Source of the DNA: Candidatus Enterococcus willemsii
GTDB taxonomy: Bacteria > Bacillota > Bacilli > Lactobacillales > Enterococcaceae
Length of the DNA: 64,000 bases
Reading direction: 5' to 3'
Assembly (NCBI RefSeq): GCF_009933335.1
Contig: NZ_MAEL01000054.1
Span: forward strand, 1 to 64,000
Under the pieces are notes generated by a model. The model was not told where the DNA came from. It ran no database searches and worked only from the letters and a program-made list of their open reading frames with translations. Positions 42,580-51,144 of the stretch are shown here, in pieces (the stretch's first letter is position 1; the number at the start of each line of letters is the position of its first letter). The translations under genes were made by a program, and so were the position numbers.

Positions 42580-43038
42580 ATGACATTTGAAATTATCTCA
42601 TTGGTCAATAAAATTGAAATGAAAGAAAAGGCTGCACAATGGTTTCATGAAAAGTGGGGACTTCCCAGGGAAGCTTATTTAGAAAGTATGAATGAAAGTA
42701 TAAATAACGAGCAATCTATTCCTCAATGGTATATCGTACTATCAGATAATGGTCAAATTATAGGAGGTATGGGAATAATAGAAAATGACTTTCATGACAG
42801 GAAAGATTTAACACCTAATGTTTGTGCACTTTATATTGATGAAAATTATCGATCGCAAGGTATCGCCGGAAAATTATTGGACTATGGGTGTGAAGATATG
42901 AGAGACAAAAAGATTAGAACACTTTATCTACTAACGAGTCATAGGTCTTTTTATGAGCAATACGGATGGAAGTTTTATTGTATGGTAAAAGAAGATGGTG
43001 AAACTGAGTTAACCAGAATGTATATTCACAAATACTAA
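42580..43038 (+). CDS. GNAT-family N-acetyltransferase
   Basis: A 152-residue GNAT enzyme. The acetyl-CoA pyrophosphate loop is ENYRSQGIAGKLLDYG, preceded by VCALYID and followed by LYLLTSHRSFYEQYGWKF. The N-terminal part (MTFEIISLVNKIEMKEKAAQ) resembles GNAT members that act on small amines, but the substrate is unknown. It lies 19 nt before the isochorismatase-like gene and is likely cotranscribed with it. Confidence 0.88.
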   Translation: MTFEIISLVNKIEMKEKAAQWFHEKWGLPREAYLESMNESINNEQSIPQWYIVLSDNGQIIGGMGIIENDFHDRKDLTPNVCALYIDENYRSQGIAGKLLDYGCEDMRDKKIRTLYLLTSHRSFYEQYGWKFYCMVKEDGETELTRMYIHKY

Positions 43039-43056
43039 AAATAATAGGAGAGAAAA

Positions 43057-43560
43057 ATGGAGAAACTTAGCGATGTCCTACTAATTATCGATTTACAAGT
43101 AGGTGTTTGTTTAGATGCGATACCTGTTTATCGATTACCCCAATTAATTGAACATGTGAACCAACGAATTGACAATTATCATCAAGCAGGGAAAAATATT
43201 ATTTTTGTTCAACATTGTGATGAAGTATTGATTCAAGGAGAGCATGCATGGGAAGTGATTCCCCAGTTAGATCAAGGAAAGGGAACCTATTTTGTTCAAA
43301 AAACACATGGAAATGCTTTTTTCAATACTGACTTACAGCAGATTTTATCAAGTATTCATGCACAGTCATTGGAAATTTGTGGGGCGCAAACGGAATATTG
43401 TGTGGATGCCACAGTTAAATTTGCTCACGGTTTGGGCTACCAATTAACGATGTTCAGGCAAACAACAACCACGACTGACAATACCTTTCTTACTGCGAAA
43501 GAAACCATTGACTTCTATGAAAATATTTGGAATAAACGCTTTGTCACTTTGATTGAATGA
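43057..43560 (+). CDS. Isochorismatase-family cysteine hydrolase
   Basis: A 167-residue hydrolase with the catalytic triad of the family: D12 in LLIIDLQVG, K82 in FVQKTHGNAF and the nucleophile C115 in CGAQTEYCVDAT, with the preceding cis-peptide region ICGAQ. Relatives hydrolyse nicotinamide, N-carbamoyl compounds or other amides; nothing here identifies the substrate. AGGAGAG site upstream. Second gene of a pair with the GNAT enzyme. Confidence 0.88.
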   Translation: MEKLSDVLLIIDLQVGVCLDAIPVYRLPQLIEHVNQRIDNYHQAGKNIIFVQHCDEVLIQGEHAWEVIPQLDQGKGTYFVQKTHGNAFFNTDLQQILSSIHAQSLEICGAQTEYCVDATVKFAHGLGYQLTMFRQTTTTTDNTFLTAKETIDFYENIWNKRFVTLIE

Positions 43561-43598
43561 AAGGATTGCTAGAGAGTAATCAAATGTTCTTACTAAAT

Positions 43599-43632
43599 AA
43601 AAAACGATAAAATGGGTCTTATCGTTTTTTGT
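43599..43632 (+). terminator. Terminator after the isochorismatase gene
   Basis: Stem AAAAAACGATAA/TTATCGTTTTTT around AATGGGTC; the A and T runs allow use in both directions. Confidence 0.8.
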
Positions 43633-43677
43633 TTAATACATCTATTCAACTTTTAAATACTAATGGAAGATCTATTT

Positions 43678-44040
43678 CTACGCTTTTCTCCCAGCATCAA
43701 TGTATTGTTTATGAGCAAGTACGAGTTCGGTTATCAACTTTTCAGACAAGGGTTTTTCTAAGGTAAATTGAATCGCATGTTGGGTTTGTTTATAATCTTG
43801 TAGTTGTTCTTTGAAATCTTCCATTGCCCAAGAGGATGGATAGAAGCTCATATGATTCTTTGAAGCAGTAAAATAGACAAGCGGTCGATTTTTATATTTT
43901 AACGTAGGCATGTTGTAACTAATGGTTTCTTCTGCACTTGGTACTAATTGTTTAACAAGTGTTCGTATCTGATTGAGAACTTCTCTACGTGTCGGATCAA
44001 CAAGAGCTAGATACTCGTCGATGGTTTGAGGTTTGTTCAT
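43678..44040 (-). CDS. DUF1801 (YdhG-like) protein
   Basis: A 120-residue DUF1801 protein. Landmarks are MNKPQTIDEYLALVDPTRRE, SAEETISYNMPTLKYKNRPL and HMSFYPSSWAMEDFKEQL, the same blocks as in the frataxin-like iron protein YdhG of Bacillus. An iron-delivery role is possible by family only. The ATG at 44040 has an AAAGGAAG site. Single gene, divergent from ytpR. It shares a domain but little sequence with the gene at 6638-7048. Confidence 0.82.
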   Translation of the reverse strand: MNKPQTIDEYLALVDPTRREVLNQIRTLVKQLVPSAEETISYNMPTLKYKNRPLVYFTASKNHMSFYPSSWAMEDFKEQLQDYKQTQHAIQFTLEKPLSEKLITELVLAHKQYIDAGRKA

Positions 44041-44229
44041 GGTCAAAACTTCCTTTCATTCATTACTTAGTATTAATTTATTTTAACATAGATTGATACC
44101 AGCTATTCCATGTTGTTAGTCCTTTCAGGGGATATTCAAGCGATTGAATAAAAATATTGCCATGAATAGTGTCGAAGTGTCAAAAATTTGTTAAAATAGT
44201 GGTCGAAGTGAATTTTAGGAGGAAACAGT

Positions 44230-44841
44230 GTGATTTTTGCGTATAACCCAAAATATGTTAGTGACACTTTGATGGTAATCACTGACAATGATAAAAATTT
44301 AGAACAAACAGTTGAAAGAAAAGGCAATGTCGCTTGTCTGAAAACAGAAGACGGTCGAATCATCGGCTGGAATTTCTTTGCTATTTCAGAAGTCATGACT
44401 ATTGAAGGGAATGGTCAAGTCTATCTTTCAGATGAACAAGTAGCCAAATTGAATGAATTAATGCGTGCGGCTGGTTTTACAGAACAATTAACCCCTGATC
44501 ATGAGCCTAAGTTTGTGGTAGGATTTGTGAAATCTTGTGAACCACACGAAGATAGCGATCATTTATCGATTACTGAAATTGAAGTTGATAACAATCAAAC
44601 GTTACAAATTGTTTGTGGCGCGCCAAATATTCGTAAAGGACTAAAAGTTGTCGTTGCGAAACCCGGAGCGATGATGCCTGATGGAATGCTGATTTGGCCA
44701 GGTGAACTACGCGGTGTTGCTAGTTACGGGATGGTATGTTCAGCAAAAGAATTGCATTTACCAAATGCACCAATGAAGCGTGGTATTTTAGAATTAGGGA
44801 ACGATGCTGTTGTCGGCGAAGCGTTCACTGTCGGAAAATAA
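44230..44841 (+). CDS. ytpR: YtpR family tRNA-binding protein
   Basis: A 203-residue protein with an N-terminal DUF4479 domain (1-90) and a C-terminal tRNA_bind OB fold (about 95-200): VKSCEPHEDSDHLSITEIEV, split at its turn, ICGAPN-like QIVCGAPNIRKGLKVVV, and the GVASYGMVCSAKEL loop, as at the N terminus of PheT. It probably binds tRNA or related RNA; its role is not settled. It starts at GTG 7 nt after AGGAGG. Single gene. Confidence 0.92.
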   Translation: MIFAYNPKYVSDTLMVITDNDKNLEQTVERKGNVACLKTEDGRIIGWNFFAISEVMTIEGNGQVYLSDEQVAKLNELMRAAGFTEQLTPDHEPKFVVGFVKSCEPHEDSDHLSITEIEVDNNQTLQIVCGAPNIRKGLKVVVAKPGAMMPDGMLIWPGELRGVASYGMVCSAKELHLPNAPMKRGILELGNDAVVGEAFTVGK

Positions 44842-44843
44842 AA

Positions 44844-44882
44844 AAGAGACGATTTGTTCCTAGTGGATGAATCGTTTTTTTG
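44844..44882 (+). terminator. ytpR terminator
   Basis: Stem around ACGATT/AATCGT with inner TTC/GAA-type pairing, then T8. Confidence 0.7.
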
Positions 44883-44955
44883 TTACGTGCAAGTTGAGTT
44901 TCGTGAAAGAGTATGCTTAAATGAAGAAAATATAAGATGGGATGGAGAATAGAAG

Positions 44956-45906
44956 ATGAAAAAACTAAAATTAGTGGCTTTAACGCTAGCCATGTTGACA
45001 GTGGTTGGTCTGGCAGGTTGTACTCAACAAACCCCAACCAACGAAGCAACACAGACCCAAACACTACCAAAGAAAGACCGTGCAGGAAAAGATATTCATT
45101 TATCAGAAAAAACAACAAAAATTGTATCCCTTGCTCCATCAATGACACAAGTAATTACCGATATTGGACGCGAAGCTGATTTAGTAGGTGTGGATATGCA
45201 AAGTGCAGATGCCGATGCTACCCTTAAAAAATTGCCACAGTTTGATATGATGGCCATTGATGCAGAGCAACTTATTGCATTAGAACCACAAGTTGTTTAT
45301 GTGACAGATATCAACATGGCTTCTTCTGAAAGTGTTTGGAATCAGGTGGAAGAAGCGGGAATTCCTATCGTGACGATTCCGACCAGTACAACCATAGGAG
45401 ATATTGCATTGGATGTACAATTTATTGCGGATTCCTTAGATGAACACGATAAAGGGAAAGAATTAGTTGATACGATGAATCAAGAAATAGCAACAATCCG
45501 TGAGATTGGTAAGACAATTCAAGAGAAGAAAAAAGTACTCTTTGAAATTAGTGCGTTACCAGATATTTATAGTTTTGGTCAGGGCACCTTTTTAAATGAA
45601 ATGTTGGAAGTAATTGGCGCTGAAAATGTTTTGGCTGGAGAAAATGGTTGGCTGCCAGTCACTGAAGAAGCGGCGATTGCCAGTAATCCAGATGTTATTT
45701 TAACGAGTGTTGATTACATTGAGAATCCGGTTGAAGAAGTGCTGGCTCGTCAAAATTGGGCGAATGTCACAGCGATTCAGAACCAAGCAGTTTATGAAAT
45801 TGATACTGACACAAGTTCTGTACCGAATCATCATATTACAAAAGCTTTGAAACAAATGGCCAAAGCAGTCTATCCAGAAGCTTATCAGGATGTAACAAAT
45901 GACTAA
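44956..45906 (+). CDS. ABC importer substrate-binding lipoprotein (FecB/BtuF type)
   Basis: A 316-residue extracellular lipoprotein; the lipobox is GLAGC (C22). The helical-backbone type III binding fold is shown by KIVSLAPSMTQVITDIG at the start of lobe 1, the long linking helix near residue 175, and PDVILTSVDYIENP in lobe 2. Members bind cobalamin, haem or ferric siderophores. No cobalamin riboswitch or Fur-like box is clear upstream, so the ligand is open. It overlaps the permease gene by 8 nt. Confidence 0.88.
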   Translation: MKKLKLVALTLAMLTVVGLAGCTQQTPTNEATQTQTLPKKDRAGKDIHLSEKTTKIVSLAPSMTQVITDIGREADLVGVDMQSADADATLKKLPQFDMMAIDAEQLIALEPQVVYVTDINMASSESVWNQVEEAGIPIVTIPTSTTIGDIALDVQFIADSLDEHDKGKELVDTMNQEIATIREIGKTIQEKKKVLFEISALPDIYSFGQGTFLNEMLEVIGAENVLAGENGWLPVTEEAAIASNPDVILTSVDYIENPVEEVLARQNWANVTAIQNQAVYEIDTDTSSVPNHHITKALKQMAKAVYPEAYQDVTND

Positions 45907-46900
45907 GCGAGTCTATCTTTTAGGTTTGTTTCTTTTGAGTATGGGTGCAATTTTTTTCGGGAGTACGATTGGGAGTGTCGACGTATCGTTAGCAGAATTT
46001 TTCTCAATTTTATTTCATCATTCGGATGACACGATGCTTGCAACAATTATCTGGCAAGTTCGCTTGCCACGCGTTTTGATGGCTTACTTTGTCGGAGCAG
46101 CGCTAGCGGTTAGTGGGACGGTTATGCAATCCTTACTAGGAAATCCGTTAGCGTCGAGCTATACATTGGGGGTTTCAGCAGGAGCTTCTTTAGGCGCTGC
46201 CTTAATTATGATTACTGGTGTAACAGTATCATTTATCGGCAGTCTATTGTTACCGGCCACGGGGTTTGTTTTTGGTTTAGCAACCGTGTTATTTATTTTA
46301 ATTGCGGTACGTTCTTTAGATAGTCAAATGAATAATCAAACCGTTGTCTTGATTGGAATGATTGTGACGTTATTTATCAGTGCTGTATTGACGATGTTAA
46401 CGGCGATTTATCAGGATTATTTGAAGCAGTTGATTTTTTGGCAAATGGGCAGTTTTTCTGGTAGTGATTGGGAGACGTTACGTTTATTTATCCCAACGAC
46501 ACTGCTTGCTAGTTTTTTCCTTTGGCGCGAAGCCAATGCGTTAGATAGTTTGAGTTTAGGAGAAGAACAAGCAATGATGGTTGGTGTTGAAGTGAAGCAT
46601 CTGAAATTACACGTCATTTTATGGTCGACATTATTAGCAGGAAGTGCGGTATCGTTTGTTGGGATAATTGGTTTTGTGGATTTAATTGCGCCGCATATTT
46701 TGAGACGCTTGTTAGGCGCGACACATCGCTGGGTGCTTCCTGGAGCGGCCTTACTCGGTGGAAGTTTAATGGTGATTGCTGATACCGTCTCACGCACACT
46801 ACTATCACCCCGAGAAATCCCTGTTGGAGCAGTGACCGCTTTGATTGGGGCACCTTTCTTCTTGTATCTCTATTTCAAAAAAAGGAGCCGAATACAATGA
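45899..46900 (+). CDS. ABC importer permease (FecCD/BtuC family)
   Basis: A 333-residue permease with about ten membrane helices. The family blocks IIWQVRLPRVLMAYFVGAAL, GNPLASSYTLGVSAGASLGA, GSFSGSDWETL and VGIIGFVDLIAPHILRRLLG, the last being the ATPase-coupling loop, are all present. It forms the translocation pore as a dimer. Overlaps both neighbours (8 nt and 4 nt), which points to tight translational coupling. Confidence 0.94.
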   Translation: MTKRVYLLGLFLLSMGAIFFGSTIGSVDVSLAEFFSILFHHSDDTMLATIIWQVRLPRVLMAYFVGAALAVSGTVMQSLLGNPLASSYTLGVSAGASLGAALIMITGVTVSFIGSLLLPATGFVFGLATVLFILIAVRSLDSQMNNQTVVLIGMIVTLFISAVLTMLTAIYQDYLKQLIFWQMGSFSGSDWETLRLFIPTTLLASFFLWREANALDSLSLGEEQAMMVGVEVKHLKLHVILWSTLLAGSAVSFVGIIGFVDLIAPHILRRLLGATHRWVLPGAALLGGSLMVIADTVSRTLLSPREIPVGAVTALIGAPFFLYLYFKKRSRIQ

Positions 46901-47661
46901 TTGAACTGAACCAAGTGACGGTTTACCTACAAAAACGAACCATTTTGACGGATGTTTCCATGACGGTTCATTCAGAAAATCATTTGTGTATGCTAGGACC
47001 CAATGGGAGTGGCAAAACCACGCTGTTAAAAACAATAGCAGGTTTATTATCGTACCAAGGATCAGTAAAAATCGATGGACAAGAAGTCAAACAATTAAAA
47101 CGTAAGCAAATGGCACAAAAAGTAGCGCTACTTAGTCAATTCACGACGATTGCCTTTGATTATACTGTCTACGAGACAGTTTTGATGGGATGTTATCATT
47201 ATCAAACCACGTTTTTCCCACGTGTGTCACCAGAAGTACACCAACATGTATTGGATTGCTTAAAACGAACGAACTTACTTGATTTAAAAGATAAAGTGGT
47301 GAATCAGTTGTCTGGTGGACAGCAACAACGTGTGTTTTTAGCAAAAGTGTTTGCCCAAGATCCAGAAATTCTTTTATTGGATGAACCAAATAATCATTTA
47401 GATATTCGTTATCAAAAAACACTGATTCAAGAATTGAAGCAGTGGGGGCAGCAGGAAAAGAAAACGTTGATTGGGGTTTTTCACGATATTCGTTTAGCGT
47501 TAATGCTCAGTCAAAATATCTTGTTATTAAAAGAAGGAAAAATTGTCGCACAAGGTGCGTTCTCGACGATTGCTTCTCGAAAATTATTAGCAGAGACTTT
47601 CGATTTGGATATTGTTGATTATTTTCAACAACAGCAGCAATTTTGGATTGATATTAAATAA
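46897..47661 (+). CDS. ABC importer ATP-binding protein (FecE/BtuD family)
   Basis: A 254-residue ATPase. Walker A is GPNGSGKTTLL, the Q loop is ALLSQFTT, the signature is LSGGQQQRV, Walker B is ILLLDEPNNHLD and the switch His is in GVFHDIRLAL. It powers the FecCD-type permease encoded upstream. AAGGAG site; ATGA overlap with the permease gene. Last gene of the three-gene importer operon. Confidence 0.95.
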   Translation: MIELNQVTVYLQKRTILTDVSMTVHSENHLCMLGPNGSGKTTLLKTIAGLLSYQGSVKIDGQEVKQLKRKQMAQKVALLSQFTTIAFDYTVYETVLMGCYHYQTTFFPRVSPEVHQHVLDCLKRTNLLDLKDKVVNQLSGGQQQRVFLAKVFAQDPEILLLDEPNNHLDIRYQKTLIQELKQWGQQEKKTLIGVFHDIRLALMLSQNILLLKEGKIVAQGAFSTIASRKLLAETFDLDIVDYFQQQQQFWIDIK

Positions 47662-47696
47662 AAAAAGCTGAGTATGCGACATACTCAGCTTTTTTG
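47661..47696. terminator. Bidirectional terminator, ABC importer / htrA
   Basis: Perfect stem AAAAAAGCTGAGTATG/CATACTCAGCTTTTTT with a three-base loop, between convergent genes. Confidence 0.9.
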
Positions 47697-47701
47697 CATG
47701 A

Positions 47702-48964
47702 TTATTGTTGGGGTTGTTGTTGATTTAATGCCGATTGATCTAACGTTAATTCAACCGTTACTGTTTGTTCTTTGCCTTCACGATAGAAAGTAAGTTCCAT
47801 CTTATCGCCAATTTGTTTTTTGTAGAGCGCAGCGCGAAGTTCGGTTGAATTGCTGACGTCTTTGCCGTCCACTTTGGTAATGACATCGTATTGTTGTAAA
47901 CCAGCTTTTTCAGCAGGAGTCGCACTTTCAACGTAACGGACGACGACACCATTGACCACAGAAGAAGGGACTTTTAGAATTTTTTCTTGTTGTTGGCTAG
48001 AAATTTCGTTCATGTTCAGCATTGAAATACCTAATGCCGGACGAGCAACACTACCATTTTCTTCTAATTGGGCAATAATACTTGTCACATCATTACTTGG
48101 GATCGCAAAGCCCATCCCTTCAACGCTAACACCAGAATTGGCTGAACTAGCAATTTTACTTGAATTAATTCCGATGACTTGCCCAGCCACGTTAACTAAA
48201 GGACCACCAGAATTTCCTGGGTTAATCGCAGCATCAGTTTGAATTGCGTTGATACTGATTTCTTGACCGGATTCATTGGTGTTTTGAACCATACGATTTA
48301 AAGAAGACACGATACCTTGTGTAACCGAGTTGGCATAGTCAGAGCCAAGAGGTGAGCCAATAGCAATTGCTGGTTCACCGACTTTTAGTGCATCTGAATC
48401 ACCAAAAGTAGCGACTGATTTTACCTTATCGGAAGAAATTTTCAAGACTGCCAAGTCAGTATAGGCATCTGTACCAACAAGTTCAGCTTGAACTTTTGTG
48501 CCGTCTTGCAAGAGAATCTCTAATCCTTTTTGACCTTCAACTACGTGATTATTGGTTACAATATACGCATCTTTGCCATCTTTTTTATAAATGACACCAC
48601 TCCCTTCACTAGCAGGAGCTAATTCTGTGGAATTATTTTGTTGAGGTTCAAAAGGACTTCCCCACTGGCTTTGTGCCGGTGTTTGTAAATTAATGACAGA
48701 AACCACGGCATTTTGTACTTTACTAATGGCAGATGTAATGTCGCTGTTCACATCTACTTTGACATTACTTACTTTTGCATCACCGGAAGTCGTTGTATTT
48801 TCAGTGACAAGTGGTTCATTTTGAAAGTTAAAACCGTCTGTTGCGTAGTATGTACCTCCAATGGTAAGGAAACCACCTAATACACCACCCAAAAGACCAA
48901 TCCCAAATTTTTTCAATACACCATTACTTGTTTTTTGAGGTGTGACATCTTTTCGATTATTCAT
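47702..48964 (-). CDS. htrA: HtrA-type membrane-anchored serine protease
   Basis: A 420-residue surface protease and chaperone for misfolded exported proteins. One membrane helix (about 20-40) anchors it. The trypsin-like triad is H140 (TNNHVVEG), D170 (YTDLAVLKI) and S252 (NPGNSGGPLV). One PDZ domain covers about 310-400 (SATPAEKAGLQQYDVITKVD). The C-terminal tail is Gln-rich. GGAGG site upstream. It is divergent from rlmH across a DnaA-box cluster. In streptococci htrA and rlmH are neighbours next to dnaA. Confidence 0.95.
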   Translation of the reverse strand: MNNRKDVTPQKTSNGVLKKFGIGLLGGVLGGFLTIGGTYYATDGFNFQNEPLVTENTTTSGDAKVSNVKVDVNSDITSAISKVQNAVVSVINLQTPAQSQWGSPFEPQQNNSTELAPASEGSGVIYKKDGKDAYIVTNNHVVEGQKGLEILLQDGTKVQAELVGTDAYTDLAVLKISSDKVKSVATFGDSDALKVGEPAIAIGSPLGSDYANSVTQGIVSSLNRMVQNTNESGQEISINAIQTDAAINPGNSGGPLVNVAGQVIGINSSKIASSANSGVSVEGMGFAIPSNDVTSIIAQLEENGSVARPALGISMLNMNEISSQQQEKILKVPSSVVNGVVVRYVESATPAEKAGLQQYDVITKVDGKDVSNSTELRAALYKKQIGDKMELTFYREGKEQTVTVELTLDQSALNQQQPQQ

Positions 48965-49102
48965 AATTATGTTCCTCCATATTGAATTGTCTGTACTCTT
49001 ATTTTTAGTATAAGCTTTACTTCTGCATTTAGTCTACTGCGAGATTTTGAAAAAAATATGAAGAACTTACGCAAAAAAGCAGATAAGAGTATGAAAAAAT
49101 AG

Positions 49103-49286
49103 TTTTCCACAAATTCTGGGGAAAAAACTGGGGAAATGTTGTGTGTAAACAGTTGATTAGTTATACACAAGTATGTGGATAAAGTGGAAAACTATCGAGG
49201 GGAATAAGTGTTCTTATCCAAAAAGTGATGAAAAAAGTCTTTTATACGCATTTTTCTGTGGATAAACCTGTGTATACTGTGCATAA
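49103..49286. promoter_or_regulatory. DnaA-box cluster between htrA and rlmH
   Basis: Perfect TGTGGATAA boxes lie at 49174-49182 and 49257-49265. TTATACACA (49161-49169) and TGTGCATAA (49278-49286) fit the relaxed TTATNCACA. One-mismatch boxes are TTTTCCACA (49103-49111), TTATCCAAA (49214-49222) and TTATACGCA (49242-49250). The spacer is AT-rich. Seven boxes in 185 bp is far above chance, yet dnaA and dnaN are not in the window. Confidence 0.75.
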
Positions 49287-49364
49287 CTATGTTAAAAAAG
49301 AGATTGTGCAGAAGGAAGGTATTTCTTGTATAATAAACAAGAAGAAATCAAGGGAGCTAAAACA

Positions 49365-49844
49365 ATGAATATCAAAATTATCACAGTTGGAAAATTGAAA
49401 GAAAAATACTTAGTGCAAGGAATTAATGAATATGTCAAACGCCTTGGTGCTTATGCCGAAATACAGTTAGTCGAAGTTCCTGATGAAAAAGCACCTGAAA
49501 ACTTAAGTGAAGCTGAAATGTTACAAGTGAAAGAAAAAGAAGGACAACGTATTTTAGCGAAAATCAAAGACCAAGAGTATGTATATGCTTTAGCAATTGA
49601 AGGGAAAAATCCAAGTAGTGAAGATTTTGCAAAACAAATTGATCAATTAGGCATTCAAGGGAAAAGTCAGTTGGTTTTTGTCATTGGGGGGTCACTTGGG
49701 TTAAGTGAAGCAGTGATGAAGCGGAGCAATGCCCAAATTTCATTTGGAAAAATGACTTACCCGCATCAATTAATGAAGTTGATTTTGGTGGAGCAAATTT
49801 ATCGTGCGTTCCGTATCAATACAGGCGGACCCTATCATAAGTGA
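49365..49844 (+). CDS. rlmH: 23S rRNA (pseudouridine-1915-N3) methyltransferase RlmH
   Basis: A SPOUT-class methyltransferase that modifies pseudouridine 1915 in helix 69 of 23S rRNA. It is 159 residues, the standard size. [16 protein letters not shown] opens the protein; the trefoil-knot SAM site is [14 protein letters not shown], and INTGGPYHK is the conserved C terminus. The frame runs back to 49326, but the ATG at 49365 has a GGGAG site and the family start. Single gene; DnaA boxes lie just upstream. Confidence 0.97.
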   Translation: MNIKIITVGKLKEKYLVQGINEYVKRLGAYAEIQLVEVPDEKAPENLSEAEMLQVKEKEGQRILAKIKDQEYVYALAIEGKNPSSEDFAKQIDQLGIQGKSQLVFVIGGSLGLSEAVMKRSNAQISFGKMTYPHQLMKLILVEQIYRAFRINTGGPYHK

Positions 49845-49884
49845 GTGAATAAGAGGAGAAAATTTATCACTTGTTACTTGATAC

Positions 49885-49933
49885 AAAACTAGCAGGGAAA
49901 TTCTATTCCTAGAATTTCCCTGCTAGTTTTTAA
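49885..49933. terminator. Bidirectional terminator, rlmH / Big2 protein
   Basis: A perfect 21-bp stem (49885-49905 with 49910-49930) capped by TTCC and flanked by A and T runs. It includes the start of the TAA stop codon of the converging gene. Confidence 0.85.
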
Positions 49934-50826
49934 TCTTCCCAACCGCAAAGGGTATAGCCTTCGCTTTTCGCTTTACTTTCAGTAGTTGAGCTGATAGATT
50001 TTGCTCTATTTAAACCGCGACAATGTGAATCAAAATGGTATTTTTTTCCAGATTTGGGTGCGATGTAGACTGTTTTGCCAACCGGTTTAACTGCATTGAT
50101 AGTTATCGTCACTTTGCTTGTTTTATTGCCATCTTTGCTAGTAGCCGTAATGGTCGCTTTTCCGGCTTTTTTGCCGGTAACTTTCCCATGACTATCAACT
50201 GTCGCAATTTTCGTGTCTGACGATTTCCAAGTGACGCTTTTATTACTTGCGTTCGTTGGATTAAACGTTGCTTTTAGTGTAGTTGATTTTCCAACTGTGA
50301 GTGTTTTAGTTGGCGCATTGATACTGATACTTTTTACAGCAACCTTTTTAGGTGGTGACGCGAATGTAGATACTGTAAAGTGATAGTTTTTGGCTTTTTT
50401 TACATTTTGTGTACTTTTAAATTGAAGGTAATATTTTCCTTTAGGCAAGGATTGTTTCACTAGTGTTTGTGAGGTTGCATTGGTAATATTTTTGGTTTTC
50501 ACAATCACTGATCCAGAACTATTTGTTAATTGAAATGTTCCTAATTGTTCTTTGGCAGTCCCAGTACCGTTAAAAAGTAATTGGATATTGCTTGTTGCTG
50601 ATAATGTAAATGTGTACGTATCAATATCTTTGTTTCCAGAAAAATTCCCCTGTGTTTTTCTGCCTAAAGCAATGTTATTTGCTTTAGCGTTACTACCATT
50701 AAATTCTTTTTCATAAGTCACATTGCTAGCAGCATATACCGAAGTAGGAGCCATAGCTAAGAAACTTATCAAAATACCAACAATTGCAAATAGATGAACC
50801 CTTTTTTTCCATTGTTTTTTACTCAT
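49930..50826 (-). CDS. Secreted Big2-domain protein with C-terminal Cys-His module
   Basis: A 298-residue exported protein. The signal peptide is MSKKQWKKRVHLFAIVG onward, cut near VYAASN. Residues 45-155 resemble a pre-peptidase C-terminal (jelly-roll) domain (YTFTLSATSNIQLLF, LPKGKYYLQFKS). Residues 165-245 form a Big2 Ig-like domain (VGKSTTLKATFNPTNAS, SDTKIATVDSHGKVTGKKAG). The end, YIAPKSGKKYHFDSHCRGLN to GYTLCGWED, holds His and Cys residues able to bind metal. Surface or matrix role likely, function unknown. Two adjacent ATG; the second has better spacing. Confidence 0.8.
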   Translation of the reverse strand: MSKKQWKKRVHLFAIVGILISFLAMAPTSVYAASNVTYEKEFNGSNAKANNIALGRKTQGNFSGNKDIDTYTFTLSATSNIQLLFNGTGTAKEQLGTFQLTNSSGSVIVKTKNITNATSQTLVKQSLPKGKYYLQFKSTQNVKKAKNYHFTVSTFASPPKKVAVKSISINAPTKTLTVGKSTTLKATFNPTNASNKSVTWKSSDTKIATVDSHGKVTGKKAGKATITATSKDGNKTSKVTITINAVKPVGKTVYIAPKSGKKYHFDSHCRGLNRAKSISSTTESKAKSEGYTLCGWED

Positions 50827-50962
50827 CATTTTCCTCCTTTATAATTTAATTGAAGTATAGCTTATTTTTAGCGAGAATTCACTAGAATAATAGGCAAAAA
50901 TACGTCTTTTTGTAAAATAAATTTTTCAGAGATATAACCATTCTTGTAGTTTCTTTAATCAT

Positions 50963-50991
50963 TTGACAATGAATAAAAAATTGCGTATCCT
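50963..50991 (+). promoter_or_regulatory. Promoter of the add riboswitch transcript
   Basis: TTGACA (50963-50968), 17-nt spacer, TATCCT (50986-50991). Transcription would start near 50998, just before the aptamer. Confidence 0.8.
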
Positions 50992-51010
50992 TAGAAAAAT
51001 TAATAGATAT

Positions 51011-51117
51011 ATTTCGTATAATTCCAATAATTTGGTTTGGAAGTCTCTACCAGGAACCTTAATTCCTGCTTACGAAGAAGATGTGCTCGATGTCTTCTTC
51101 GTAAGCAGGATTTTTTA
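51011..51117 (+). promoter_or_regulatory. Purine riboswitch, adenine type, upstream of add
   Basis: P1 is TTCGTA (51013-51018) with TACGAA (51071-51076); P2 is TTCC/GGAA type with loop AATAATTTGGTTT; P3 is CAGGAA/TTCCTG. The junction reads TATAAT, then GTCTCTACC. The specificity base (position 74 of the xpt aptamer) is T51070, which predicts adenine, not guanine. The alternative hairpin CCTGCTTACGAAGAAGA/TCTTCTTCGTAAGCAGG with a T run (51065-51117) uses the 3' sides of P1 and P3, so ligand binding should prevent termination. Confidence 0.9.
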
Positions 51118-51144
51118 TTGGGAATATTTTAAGGAGGAAAAAAA

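Noticed and set aside
44880-44955. Cobalamin riboswitch or Fur box for the FecCD-type importer
   Set aside because: The space before the operon is only about 110 nt, half of it a terminator, and contains no B12-box or clear Fur palindrome.
49815-49850. The 3' end of rlmH as an SCC-type attachment site
   Set aside because: In staphylococci SCC elements integrate here, but no recombinase genes, repeats or foreign block follow; the next gene is a normal convergent surface-protein gene.
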